From NCBI GenBank assembly GCA_001513155.1, contig LFSR01000034.1:21000-84999 (forward strand): a stretch of 64,000 nt of DNA. Reading direction: 5' to 3'. Source of the stretch: Syntrophomonas sp. DTU018 (GTDB lineage Bacteria; Bacillota; Syntrophomonadia; Syntrophomonadales; Syntrophomonadaceae). The notes under the pieces are model-generated. The model was not told where the DNA came from and did not search any database. It saw nothing but the letters and a program-made list of their open reading frames with translations. This document shows positions 52,536-61,283 of this stretch, piece after piece; position 1 is the stretch's first letter, and each line of letters starts with the position of its first letter. The position numbers and the translations under genes are program-made.

Positions 52536-54131
52536 ATTGGGGATAGGAAGCTGAAAGTAACCATATACGACACTACTCTGCGAGATGGTTCTCAGGCGGA
52601 AGGGATTTCCTTTTCCTTGGAGGATAAACTGCAGATAGCCCGGCGTCTGGATTCTTTAGGTATTTCCTATATCGAAGGGGGATGGCCGGGAAGCAATCCC
52701 AAAGATATGGAGTTTTTCAAGGCTATTCAAAGCATAGGCCTGGAAAACAGCCGTCTGGCCGCTTTCAGTTCTACCCGTAAACCGGGGATCTCGGTCAAGC
52801 AGGACTTAAATTTGCAGGCTTTGCTGGATTCAGGGGCCCCTTGTGCAACCCTGGTAGGCAAGAGCTGGGACTTTCATGTTCTGAGAGCCCTGGAAACCAC
52901 TTTAGAAGAAAACCTGAACATGGTGCGGGAGAGCATCGCTTACCTGAAGGATAAGGGCAAGGAAGTCATATTTGACGCGGAGCACTTTTTCGATGGATTT
53001 AAGGCCAACCGGGATTATGCCCTGCAGGTGCTGAAGACTGCTGAGGAAGCGGGAGCAGACTGGATTGTCCTCTGCGATACCAATGGGGGAAGCATGCCCT
53101 GGGAAGTGGAGGATATTGTCCTGCAGGTACGCCAGGTGATTGGTGCTCCTCTGGGAATCCATGCCCATAATGATGCGGGATGTGCAGTCAGCAATTCCCT
53201 GATTGCGGTGCAAAATGGATGCCTGCAGGTGCAGGGAACCATCAATGGTTACGGGGAGCGGTGCGGCAATGCTGATCTCTGCTCGATAATCCCCAACCTG
53301 GAACTGAAAATGCACTTGTCCTGCCTGCCGCCGGGACGCTTGAAGAGCATCAGCGAAGTTTCCCATTATATAGCGGAAATTGCCAATATGCCCCATCATA
53401 ATAACCAGCCTTTTGTAGGCTACGGTGCCTTTGCTCACAAAGGGGGCATTCATGTAAGTGCTTTGCTGAAGGATTCCCTTACCTACGAACATATTAATCC
53501 CGAAGACGTGGGCAACCACCGCCGGGTCCTGGTATCGGAACTGTCGGGCTTATCCAATTTGCTTTACAAAGCCCGGGAACTGAATCTGGATGTAAACAGC
53601 TACAGCGCCCAAACCCGGGCGGTTATCAAGCAGATCAAGGAACTGGAAAGCCAGGGTTTCCAGTTTGAAGGGGCCGATGCTTCTCTGGAATTATTCCTGC
53701 GCAAAGCCTTTGGCCAGTGTACCGATTTCTTTCAATTAAAGAACCTGAAAGTAATCCTGGAGAAGAGCGAACAGGGTGACATTGTCTCCGAAGCCATGAT
53801 TAAACTCTGTGCCGGTGGACGGACCTTTCATACCGCTGCCGATGGCGACGGTCCGGTCAATGCCCTGGACAATGCCCTGCGCAAGGCTTTGACGGAAGTC
53901 TATCCGGAAATACAGGAAATGCACCTTTCCGACTATAAAGTCCGGGTACTGGACGGCAAAGAGGGTACCGCTGCCAAAGTCCGGGTATTGATTGAATCTG
54001 CCGACCAGTCCGGCAAGTGGAATACGGTAGGGGTGTCCGAGAATATTATTGAAGCTTCCTGGCAGGCTCTGGTGGATTCCATAAACTATCTGCTGCTGAA
54101 GCGCCGGCAAAATCAACCGGAATACAACTAA
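52536..54131 (+). CDS. cimA: (R)-citramalate synthase
   Basis: A 531-residue enzyme condensing acetyl-CoA and pyruvate to citramalate, the first step of threonine-independent isoleucine synthesis. YDTTLRDGSQAEGISF, YIEGGWPGSNPKDMEFF, the metal site GIHAHNDAGCAVSNSL and NGYGERCGNADLCS identify CimA rather than LeuA. The reading frame has an in-frame stop at 52518-52520 and then no ATG, GTG or TTG before the conserved start region. The ribosome site AAGGAGG (52521-52527) lies 8 bases before ATT (52536), the best candidate start. Alternatively one G has been lost from the GGGG run, which would restore a TTG start. Last gene of the BCAA operon. Confidence 0.9.
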   Translation: MGDRKLKVTIYDTTLRDGSQAEGISFSLEDKLQIARRLDSLGISYIEGGWPGSNPKDMEFFKAIQSIGLENSRLAAFSSTRKPGISVKQDLNLQALLDSGAPCATLVGKSWDFHVLRALETTLEENLNMVRESIAYLKDKGKEVIFDAEHFFDGFKANRDYALQVLKTAEEAGADWIVLCDTNGGSMPWEVEDIVLQVRQVIGAPLGIHAHNDAGCAVSNSLIAVQNGCLQVQGTINGYGERCGNADLCSIIPNLELKMHLSCLPPGRLKSISEVSHYIAEIANMPHHNNQPFVGYGAFAHKGGIHVSALLKDSLTYEHINPEDVGNHRRVLVSELSGLSNLLYKARELNLDVNSYSAQTRAVIKQIKELESQGFQFEGADASLELFLRKAFGQCTDFFQLKNLKVILEKSEQGDIVSEAMIKLCAGGRTFHTAADGDGPVNALDNALRKALTEVYPEIQEMHLSDYKVRVLDGKEGTAAKVRVLIESADQSGKWNTVGVSENIIEASWQALVDSINYLLLKRRQNQPEYN

Positions 54132-54198
54132 ATTTCTACTTTCAACCCACTGAATTTCCACCTCCTGATACCACCATGGGGACAGGAGGTGTTTTATT

Positions 54199-54753
54199 GT
54201 GCAACTGGAACAGGTTAAAGATGACATTATCCTGCTGCGGCCTGCCTATGGACCTGAGGGAGACAGTACCGAACTGTGGACCCGGGAAGGTGTTATTGTG
54301 GATCGCCGCTCTATCCGTTCTGTAAAAAAGGCTTTGGCCAGGCTTTATGCTATCGATTTGCCGGCTCAAGGGGAGCAGGTGGCGAGAATAATTGACCGCC
54401 AGACGGTTTTGCCCTTTTATTTGCCCCCCGATCGGGTCTTTATTCCTTTCAAGATGCGCACACCTATTTGTGCCAACGATCGCTGCTGCGGCTATGCAGA
54501 TGTAAACTTTGTGGATACCATAGGACACAAGGATGGCCATACCCAGCTGGTGCTGAAAGATGGACGCACCCTGGATTTGTTTTGTACTTCCGCCACCGCT
54601 GCCCAGACTATCTGTTTGGGGCAGAAGCTGAGCAGTGCTTTGCAGGCCCAGCCCGGCCAAAATGAGGAGGAGGTAATTACCCAGGCAGTTCTGCTGTTAC
54701 TAAAAAAATTGCAGCAGCTGGATCTGGTTATAAATAAATTTATGAATGCGTAA
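54199..54753 (+). CDS. ComK-like protein
   Basis: A 184-residue protein starting at GTG behind GACAGGAGG. The segment YLPPDRVFIPFKMRTPICAN followed by a YADVNFVDTIGHKD/QLVLKDGRTLDLFCT pattern resembles the ComK competence transcription factor (ComK: '...IFFPT.SP....CIWI...HV' and '..VIFKNGKSI.L..S...'), from memory. Cysteines CANDRCC are not typical of ComK. The last ~50 residues are Leu-rich helical. It starts 67 bases after cimA without a clear terminator. A DNA-binding role is plausible, not proven. Confidence 0.5.
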   Translation: MQLEQVKDDIILLRPAYGPEGDSTELWTREGVIVDRRSIRSVKKALARLYAIDLPAQGEQVARIIDRQTVLPFYLPPDRVFIPFKMRTPICANDRCCGYADVNFVDTIGHKDGHTQLVLKDGRTLDLFCTSATAAQTICLGQKLSSALQAQPGQNEEEVITQAVLLLLKKLQQLDLVINKFMNA

Positions 54754-54760
54754 AAAAGTG

Positions 54761-54789
54761 TTGACCTGTGTCAAGGGGTCCTTTAGAAT
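54761..54789 (+). promoter_or_regulatory. Sigma-A promoter with overlapping inverted repeat
   Basis: TTGACC (54761-54766), 17-base spacer, TAGAAT (54784-54789). The -35 box lies within a perfect inverted repeat TTGAC-N4-GTCAA (54761-54774), a possible operator. Confidence 0.5.
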
Positions 54790-54855
54790 GATAATGTTTG
54801 GTTTTCATGGAAAATCTTGCAAAAATAATTAAGGGGTATGGAGGAAAGGATTACC

Positions 54856-55176
54856 ATGGATAGTACAAGCCTGGGTAATAACTGTTATCGCGCCATACTT
54901 GCCCAGGTTAATTGTCTGGAAGGAATTTGGCCCGAAGAACAGAGAAGCTTGAAACAAATTTATGAAGAACTATCGGAGCTGGCCTATCACATGTTGGAGA
55001 ACGACGTCTCCCGGATATGCGGCAGTGTGGAGCAGATTATTATTACATTAAGTGAGATGAAAGGGGCGATACCCCAGGATGACCGCTGCAGTGAAGTGAG
55101 CCTGATAATTTCTGAACTGAAAACTCACCTTGATTACCTGCGCATGGCGTATGCTTCGTCTCTTTGTCAGAAATGA
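54856..55176 (+). CDS. Small helical hypothetical protein
   Basis: A 106-residue, mainly helical protein with evenly spaced Leu/Ile and several Cys (MDSTSLGNNCYRAILAQVNC, then ICGSVEQIIITLSEMKG). No family recognised. The ATG at 54856 is chosen because GGAGGAAAGG precedes it; an in-frame ATG at 54838 sits too near the G-rich site. It has its own promoter and terminator, hence a small monocistronic unit. Confidence 0.65.
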   Translation: MDSTSLGNNCYRAILAQVNCLEGIWPEEQRSLKQIYEELSELAYHMLENDVSRICGSVEQIIITLSEMKGAIPQDDRCSEVSLIISELKTHLDYLRMAYASSLCQK

Positions 55177-55189
55177 TCACTCCCCTGAG

Positions 55190-55229
55190 ACCGTCTGGTT
55201 CTGCTGTTTCAGAATCAGGCGGTTTTTTT
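55190..55229 (+). terminator. Rho-independent terminator
   Basis: CCGTCTG / CAGGCGG arms (with G-U) and an inner TTCTG / CAGAA stem, followed by seven Ts. Confidence 0.8.
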
Positions 55230-55258
55230 GTGTGCTGTAATATAATGGGTTTTGCCTC

Positions 55259-55287
55259 TTGCCTCTACCGAACATATGTTCTATAAT
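55259..55287 (+). promoter_or_regulatory. Sigma-A promoter of the ATPase/winged-helix operon
   Basis: TTGCCT (55259-55264), 17-base spacer and a perfect TATAAT (55282-55287), 29 bases before the ATPase start. Confidence 0.65.
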
Positions 55288-55316
55288 GAAAACACCTCGA
55301 CTACAGGGAGGGACAT

Positions 55317-57146
55317 ATGATGTGGGTTAAGGAAATACGTCGTCTGGCTGTCCAGGGGGGATTTCTGGATGGACTGGAGGTAAATTTTCAAAAAGGACTG
55401 AACTGCATCATTGGCCCCCGGGGTACGGGAAAAAGCAGTATTTTGAATTTGATACGCTTTGCCCTGGGGGACTGGTCCCAGCAGCCCCGGGAATTTTTGC
55501 ACAATGTAACCGGCCTGTTGGAAGACGGCCAGGTAGAAGTGGAATTTGTCACGGAGTTTGACAACATCCGCAAGATCCAGCGCCGGATTGGCCGTTACCC
55601 GCGGTTATATGACCATAAAGGGGAACTGCTGCAGGAAGGCAGTGACCTGAAATTTCACCTGGAAGCCTACTATCAGGGTCAGCTGGAGCAACTGCTGGAT
55701 CAAGGCGGGACCGTGTTAATGGATCTGTTAGACCGCACCAATGAAGAAATAGGACCGCTGCTGCGGGAACTGGAGGCCAATACCGCCAAACGGGTTCAAT
55801 TGCAGCATGAATATGAAACCATAGCGGAAAAGGCGGCTGAACTAAAAGAAAAAGTAGCCCGGAAGGAGTTGCTGGTAAAAGAATTGACCAGCCTGCAGTT
55901 GAATGAGCCGGAAAAACGCAAACATGCTCTGGTACAGGAAGCATCCCTGGCTGAGTTCTGGGAAAAGCTGCTGAGTTCCCGTTTGAAAGGGCTGCGTTAC
56001 TGGCTGGCCTTCCATCATCCCGCCTGCCGCCTGGAGGAGGGCGAATGGCTGAACCCTGAGCTAGTAGAGAGTCTGCTAACCCAGGTTGGCCAGACCCTGG
56101 AATCCAGCCGGCAACTGGCCCAGGAACTGGTTAAAGTTTTGGAAGCCGGGCTGGCAGCAATCCAGGAGATTTCCGCGGCCTTGGCCCAGCAGCATGAAGT
56201 TCAGGAACAGCAGATTATTCAGGAGTTAAGAGAACAGGGGTTTACCGGGTGCCAGGAACTGGCCCGGCGCCGCCAGAGCCTGATGCGGGAACTGGCTGAG
56301 CTGACCGGCTGCGAAGAGGAGTACGAAAAGCTGCGCACCAAAGCCCAGCAGCTAATGGAGCATAAACAGGTACTGCTGGTTGAAGCCCAGCGCCTGGAAG
56401 ATGCCGTATCCCGTTCTCGTAAAGCTGCCGTGGCCAGGCTGAATGGGGTTTTGGCAGGAAATCCTTTCATCCGTTTTCATAAACGGAGCTGTGTGGAGGA
56501 ATACCGGCAATTCCTGCATCAACTGCTGCAGGGTGTTGCCAGCAGAAGACTTATCGACTGTATGGTCCGCCGCATTGATCCCCCGGCTCTGATGAGCATT
56601 GTCAATCAGGCAGACGCGGAACTGCTCAGCCGCACCCTGGAATGCGGCACCAGTGATGCCCGGCAGATTATTTGGGCTCTGGCCAACCGGGCGGAGAGCG
56701 GCCGTATGACCGAGATATCTATCGGCGATCAGGTGCAGCTCTATTACCGGGGCAAGTCGGGAGTGGAAGCGGTGAACAGCTACCGTCTTTCCCGGGGCAC
56801 CCAGTGTTCACTCCTGCTGCCCATTATATTGCTGGCCCGGCGTCCGGTACTTATGGGGGATCAATTTGAAGATCATTTGGACAACGGCTGTATCTATGAG
56901 CTGGTAATCCCGCGCCTGGTGGATATAAAGCAAAGCCGCCAGGTTATTCTGGTGACTCATAACCCCAATATTGTGGTAGCCGGACAGGCAGACTGGGTTA
57001 TCGCCATGACCCTGTCCCACGGCCAGGGAAGGCTGCAGGTGCAGGGGAGGCTGGACCAGGAAGAGGTGCGCAGGGAGATTATGTCTACCTTGGAAGGCGG
57101 GCGGGAAGCTTTCTGCTGCCGGCTGGAATACCTGGGGGTAGGTTAA
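55317..57146 (+). CDS. SMC/RecF-like AAA ATPase with 'DQxED' Walker B
   Basis: A 609-residue ABC-type ATPase. Walker A is GPRGTGKSS (residues 33-41); a long coiled coil (about 165-400) separates it from the C-terminal half, where the signature LSRGTQ (491-496), Walker B VLMGDQFEDHLDN (about 510-523) and the switch VTHNPNIV (about 546-553) lie. The 'DQ-ED-LDN ... THNPN' pattern matches ATPases associated with PHP domains (TrlF-like), but no PHP or nuclease domain is present here. Start ATG 55317 behind GGGAGGG. The stop overlaps the next start by one base. Role unknown; SMC-like DNA-end or defence-related function is possible. Confidence 0.85.
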   Translation: MMWVKEIRRLAVQGGFLDGLEVNFQKGLNCIIGPRGTGKSSILNLIRFALGDWSQQPREFLHNVTGLLEDGQVEVEFVTEFDNIRKIQRRIGRYPRLYDHKGELLQEGSDLKFHLEAYYQGQLEQLLDQGGTVLMDLLDRTNEEIGPLLRELEANTAKRVQLQHEYETIAEKAAELKEKVARKELLVKELTSLQLNEPEKRKHALVQEASLAEFWEKLLSSRLKGLRYWLAFHHPACRLEEGEWLNPELVESLLTQVGQTLESSRQLAQELVKVLEAGLAAIQEISAALAQQHEVQEQQIIQELREQGFTGCQELARRRQSLMRELAELTGCEEEYEKLRTKAQQLMEHKQVLLVEAQRLEDAVSRSRKAAVARLNGVLAGNPFIRFHKRSCVEEYRQFLHQLLQGVASRRLIDCMVRRIDPPALMSIVNQADAELLSRTLECGTSDARQIIWALANRAESGRMTEISIGDQVQLYYRGKSGVEAVNSYRLSRGTQCSLLLPIILLARRPVLMGDQFEDHLDNGCIYELVIPRLVDIKQSRQVILVTHNPNIVVAGQADWVIAMTLSHGQGRLQVQGRLDQEEVRREIMSTLEGGREAFCCRLEYLGVG

Positions 57147-57703
57147 TGGCTGACCGGGGAGATTTATTGGATCTGCTGCTGCCGGTACTGGAACTGGGAG
57201 GTTCACCTGCTGCCTGCCCGGAATACATGCAGGAACTGGTCAGTGAGATACGCAGCGATCCGGTAGGCCAGTGGTTTTTAGAGCGCTGCCGGGAAAAAAG
57301 AGTACCCGGTACCTGGGATAACCTGGCCCTGCTGGAAACGGCCCGTTCCTACCCGGAGATGACAGAAGAGAAGGCAGTACCTGTTGCAGGCAGGGAATTG
57401 CCCCAGGTAGATTTAAAACAGGCGGTGGTGTACACTTCCCAGGGACAAGCCTGGTTAACCCCGGCGGAAACCCGCCTGCTGGCTTGCCTGGCCCGTCAAC
57501 CGGGGGTAATCGTTTCCCATCGCACCCTGTCGGAAATTATCAGCCAGGATTATACCGGCGCCGTGTGGGTGGAACCTAAATATCATATCCGCAACCTGCG
57601 CATTAAATTGGGAGATGATCTCCAGAATCCCCGGATTATCAAGACCCGGCGCGGAATGGGGTATTACCTGGATGAGAAAATGAAAGGACGCATCGTGGGT
57701 TGA
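57146..57703 (+). CDS. OmpR/PhoB-type winged-helix protein without receiver domain
   Basis: A 185-residue protein. The C-terminal ~85 residues are a clear OmpR-type DNA-binding domain: LTPAETRLLACLARQPGVIV, SHRTLSEI, VEPKYHIRNLRIKLGDD and the wing IIKTRRGMGYYLD. The N-terminal ~100 residues (DLLDLLLPVLELGGSPAACP...) are not a phospho-receiver and match nothing I know. ATG overlaps the ATPase stop (TAATG), so the two proteins are made in fixed ratio and probably act together. It could tether the ATPase to DNA or regulate the operon. Confidence 0.82.
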   Translation: MADRGDLLDLLLPVLELGGSPAACPEYMQELVSEIRSDPVGQWFLERCREKRVPGTWDNLALLETARSYPEMTEEKAVPVAGRELPQVDLKQAVVYTSQGQAWLTPAETRLLACLARQPGVIVSHRTLSEIISQDYTGAVWVEPKYHIRNLRIKLGDDLQNPRIIKTRRGMGYYLDEKMKGRIVG

Positions 57704-57777
57704 GGGCTGACCAACCAGCTGGATAATGGTATAGTATTAAAAAGGAATATACTTGCAATAATGGGAGGAATATTTGA

Positions 57778-58842
57778 TTGAAAGCAATGATTATGGCGGC
57801 GGGGGTCGGCTCCCGGCTGATGCCCCTGACTATAGGAGTCCCCAAACCCATGGTGCCCATGGCCAACCGGCCTCTTATGGAGAATATTATTCAGCTGTTG
57901 GATGAACATGGTTTTTCACAAGTTATTGCTAATCTTCATTACCACGCGGACTGCATTGAGAATTATTTCGGGAATTCTCCCCGGCCTGGCATGACCTTGC
58001 TCTATTCCCGGGAAGAAGAGTTAATGGGAACCGCCGGGGGAGTGAAAAAATGCCAGTGGTTCCTGGATGATACTTTTGTTGTAATAAGCGGGGATGCATT
58101 AACGGACATTGATCTGACCAGCCTTATGCAGGAACACCGGCGCCAGGGTGCCCTGGCAACTATTGCAGTCAAAACAGTTGACGAGGTGGAGCGGTACGGC
58201 ATAGTAGTCACTGACAGCAATGGCCGTATCAGCAGCTTTCAGGAGAAGCCCCGCCCGGAAGAGGCTTTAAGCAATCTAGCTAATACGGGTATATACATAT
58301 TTGAACCCGAGATATTCGATTATATTCCCCCTGAACAGTTCTATGACTTCGGCAAACAGGTTTTTCCCCATCTGGTAAAAATCAAGGCACCTTTTTTTGC
58401 CGCTGCTATAGATGACTACTGGTGCGATGTAGGCAGTCTGGATACCTATCGCCAGGCTCATAACGACATCCTGCAGGGAAAAGTAAGAGTTCCGGTGGCC
58501 GGTACTGTAAAACGCACCGCCCAAGCTAACATTTTGATTGGTGCAGGGGCGGTAATCGATGAAGATGTGCAGATGTATGGAAATGTAATAATTGGTCCCG
58601 GATGTCATATCAGCCGCGGGGCTGTATTAGAAGAATGTATATTGTGGGAACGGGTACAGGTCAGCGAAAAAGCCCAGCTGCATGGTTGTGTCCTGGGAGA
58701 TAACTGCCAGGTAGGCAGTCACTCCGTACTGGAGGGAGGAACCGTAGTAGCCGGCGGGTGCTTAATTGGGTCCGGCATGCATATAGGGGAAGGCCATAAA
58801 GTAACCCAGGTAAAACCCGGCCAGCTGGAAATAGAAAAGTAG
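57778..58842 (+). CDS. Nucleoside-diphosphate-sugar pyrophosphorylase
   Basis: A 354-residue sugar nucleotidyltransferase. The N-terminal Rossmann-like domain carries MIMAAGVGSRLMPLTIGVPK, ELMGTAGGVKKC, VVISGDALTDIDL, the sugar-binding FQEKPRPEE and DVGSLDTY. From about residue 250 a left-handed beta-helix follows, with hexapeptide turns (ANILIGAGAVIDEDVQMYGN onward). The TTG start at 57778 is supported by GGGAGGAATATTTGA. Nucleotide and sugar (glucose- or mannose-1-phosphate) cannot be decided. It supplies activated sugar for cell envelope polymers. Confidence 0.88.
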   Translation: MKAMIMAAGVGSRLMPLTIGVPKPMVPMANRPLMENIIQLLDEHGFSQVIANLHYHADCIENYFGNSPRPGMTLLYSREEELMGTAGGVKKCQWFLDDTFVVISGDALTDIDLTSLMQEHRRQGALATIAVKTVDEVERYGIVVTDSNGRISSFQEKPRPEEALSNLANTGIYIFEPEIFDYIPPEQFYDFGKQVFPHLVKIKAPFFAAAIDDYWCDVGSLDTYRQAHNDILQGKVRVPVAGTVKRTAQANILIGAGAVIDEDVQMYGNVIIGPGCHISRGAVLEECILWERVQVSEKAQLHGCVLGDNCQVGSHSVLEGGTVVAGGCLIGSGMHIGEGHKVTQVKPGQLEIEK

Positions 58843-58895
58843 CGAAATATGAAATAAGTTAGGATATAGAAAATTACGCTTGTACAGCAAAATAT

Positions 58896-58930
58896 GGCAC
58901 AGCGTGTTAGACGCTGTGCCTATTTATTAT
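58896..58930 (+). terminator. Rho-independent terminator
   Basis: A 10-bp perfect stem (GGCACAGCGT / ACGCTGTGCC), 5-base loop and a T-rich tail. Confidence 0.8.
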
Positions 58931-59013
58931 ATTTTGTCGTAGTCCAAAAGGATTTGATCGAATTCTATAGAATTGATATCCATATATAGGTATTACTCAG
59001 CGGGAAGGGAAGG

Positions 59014-60546
59014 TTGGGTGTAGCTTTGCATAGTGGTGACGACCTGTTGGCGAAAAATATGGTGGATAGCCACCGGCGGGTGTTTATAGGGAGTATTTTA
59101 ATTGAGGTACTGGCAAACCTGTCCACACTGGGGATCTACTTCACCGGTACGGGTTCCAGTCATTTAACTTTGGCCAGCATAGGGATGGAAGCCGGTTTGG
59201 CAGCATTAATCATAGCTGTCACTTACCTGATTGTGTTCAGGTATCCAACCCATGCGTTCTCCAAGTATTTGACCATGCTGATGGTAGGACTTACTACATT
59301 CTTGTTTGTGGTAATTATGAGCGGCAGCAAGGAATTGTTTGCTACCTTTTATCTGGTGCTGGCCTTGGGAGTGCTGTACTTTGATCTGTATGTGAGCGCG
59401 TTTTCGGTTGTACTGGTAATTGTTTTAATGACGGTAGCTTTTATTATAAATCCGACCATTATCCCCGAGGGCAATGTAGGTGCAACCCTTGGAGCCAGGT
59501 ATTTATTATTCATCTTTGTAGGAATTTGCGGTGCTATAACTACCAGGGTAGCGCGAAAACTGTTAATGATATCCATTGAGAAAGAACAGGAAGTCCGGGC
59601 ACTTAATAACAGCCTGCAAGCTGTTGCCCGGGAGATTAACTCGGAAGCTGCATTGTTGAATGAAAAGGCCTTGAGCGTTCGCAGCTTGATTGAAAAGACC
59701 GGACAAGCTGCCAACCAGGTCAGTTCCAGCGTCGAGGAAATGGCCAACGCAGCTACGGAAGAGGCACTCCATGCCAACAAGACCACGGAAGTAGTCAGAG
59801 AAATGGCCACCGCTATAGAAAGCTGCGGCAAGAGTGTGCAGCAGGTCAGTGAGCAATCCAATCAGTTCAACAGCATCGTAGGCCACGGCATAAAGGCTCT
59901 GGAAAAGCAGACCGCTTTCATGCAGGAAAGCAATAAGGCCCAGGAGATGGTAAGCCAGGCGGTCTATGAGCTGAATCAAAAATCCAACCAGATAGTTAAC
60001 ATTGTAGAAATAATAACCGGTATAGCTGACCAAACCAACTTGCTGGCATTAAATGCCGCTATTGAAGCTGCCCGTGCCGGAGAAGCCGGCCGCGGTTTTG
60101 CGGTAGTAGCTGAAGAAGTAAGAAAACTGGCCGAAGAGTCAGGCCAGGCGGCCCAGAATATTTCCAAGCTGATTGAGGAAATCCAGCAGGGCATGCTGGT
60201 TACCGTGAAGCAGATCGAAAAGTCCGATCATATAGCCCGCCAGCAGGATGAAGCGGTACAGGAAACCCAGCGCATGTTTGAACAGATAGATCAGGGTGCT
60301 GCCAAGATTGATGCAGCCATACAGGAGATTTCGGCGGTATTGGAGGAAATCCTGGCTTCTACTGATGAGGCTGTCCGAGAAGTAGAAAGCATTTCCGCTT
60401 CCACGGAAGAATCAGCCGCTGCCACTCAGGAGATTTCCGCTCTGGCCAGCCAGCAGCGGGATGCCGTAGAAGATGTGTTCCAGGCAGTAATGGAAATAGA
60501 ACAGGCAGCCCGGAAACTAAAAGAGTTAGCCCAGCAATTTCAATAA
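59014..60546 (+). CDS. Methyl-accepting chemotaxis protein with six-helix membrane domain
   Basis: A 510-residue chemoreceptor of the same build as that at 31248-32744: about six N-terminal membrane helices (residues ~20-190), no periplasmic sensor domain, no HAMP, and a cytoplasmic coiled coil with the signalling tip [20 protein letters not shown] followed by [23 protein letters not shown] start behind GGGAAGGGAAGG; the next TTG at 59026 is an alternative. A 14-base palindrome (AATTCTATAGAATT, 58961-58974) lies upstream. Ends with a long terminator hairpin. Confidence 0.9.
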   Translation: MGVALHSGDDLLAKNMVDSHRRVFIGSILIEVLANLSTLGIYFTGTGSSHLTLASIGMEAGLAALIIAVTYLIVFRYPTHAFSKYLTMLMVGLTTFLFVVIMSGSKELFATFYLVLALGVLYFDLYVSAFSVVLVIVLMTVAFIINPTIIPEGNVGATLGARYLLFIFVGICGAITTRVARKLLMISIEKEQEVRALNNSLQAVAREINSEAALLNEKALSVRSLIEKTGQAANQVSSSVEEMANAATEEALHANKTTEVVREMATAIESCGKSVQQVSEQSNQFNSIVGHGIKALEKQTAFMQESNKAQEMVSQAVYELNQKSNQIVNIVEIITGIADQTNLLALNAAIEAARAGEAGRGFAVVAEEVRKLAEESGQAAQNISKLIEEIQQGMLVTVKQIEKSDHIARQQDEAVQETQRMFEQIDQGAAKIDAAIQEISAVLEEILASTDEAVREVESISASTEESAAATQEISALASQQRDAVEDVFQAVMEIEQAARKLKELAQQFQ

Positions 60547-60562
60547 GTATGCCTAAGAATTG

Positions 60563-60627
60563 AGGGCCGGTTTCCCTGCCCGGCATCCTGTTAAGGGATC
60601 AAGGCGGGCAGAACCGACCCTTTGTTT
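60563..60627 (+). terminator. Terminator after the second chemoreceptor
   Basis: GGGCCGGTT...CTGCCC pairs with GGGCAG...AACCGACCC (one mismatch) in a long two-part stem, followed by GTTTTTT. Confidence 0.7.
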
Positions 60628-60637
60628 TTTCCCCTTG

Positions 60638-61192
60638 TTATTCAGTCCCTAACAACTCGGTGAAGCTTTCTTCCAGTTCTTGTATATCATCCTCGGTAAT
60701 TCTGCTCAGCAATTCTGTATCAACAGGATTCACGCTGAAAATCCGGAATTGCCCAGCTTCATTTATCAGCAACGCCAATTCCATGCCCAGCTTATTGCCG
60801 TCCTGTTTAACGGAATATACCACCACAGCGCTGTTGGTGCCTTTCCGGGTGTATTCCGGATTTACTTCGATAGAATAATTATCCTCCAGAATATTTTCCT
60901 CTTCCTGTTCGGCAATTACCTGGCTTATTTCCTTGACAATTTGGTCCCGGTTGTTCAGCAGTTCTGCCGGAGACTGGGAAGTATACTGGGGCAAAAACTG
61001 CACCGACCAGAATACGCTCAGATTCTCCGCCATGGTTTCATAATCCCGGTTAAAATAAGCGGAATAAAAATCCTCCACCACTTTTTCCGGCTCGGACACA
61101 TCCATGGCCGCATAATAGTACATAGCTGCCAGAATAACTATAATAAGAACATAAAGTATTTTGGGTACTCCCGCGGGAACAGTTCGATCCAA
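60638..61192 (-). CDS. Membrane-anchored hypothetical protein (NTF2-like fold suggested)
   Basis: A 184-residue protein with one N-terminal membrane helix (PKILYVLIIVILAAMYYYAA) and an extracytoplasmic domain. SEPEKVVEDFYSAYFNRDYE followed by TMAENLS is the start pattern of NTF2-like domains (DUF4878-type), from memory. TTG start, 8 bases after AGGAGG. Convergent with the chemoreceptor and divergent from the flavoprotein gene. Confidence 0.68.
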   Translation of the reverse strand: MDRTVPAGVPKILYVLIIVILAAMYYYAAMDVSEPEKVVEDFYSAYFNRDYETMAENLSVFWSVQFLPQYTSQSPAELLNNRDQIVKEISQVIAEQEEENILEDNYSIEVNPEYTRKGTNSAVVVYSVKQDGNKLGMELALLINEAGQFRIFSVNPVDTELLSRITEDDIQELEESFTELLGTE

Positions 61193-61283
61193 AATGATTA
61201 CCTCCTGAAGCCTTTAAGGCATACTATTTAACGATTATAACAAAAAAAGGGACACAATGCTAAGCGGGAAGGGAATGGCTGCC

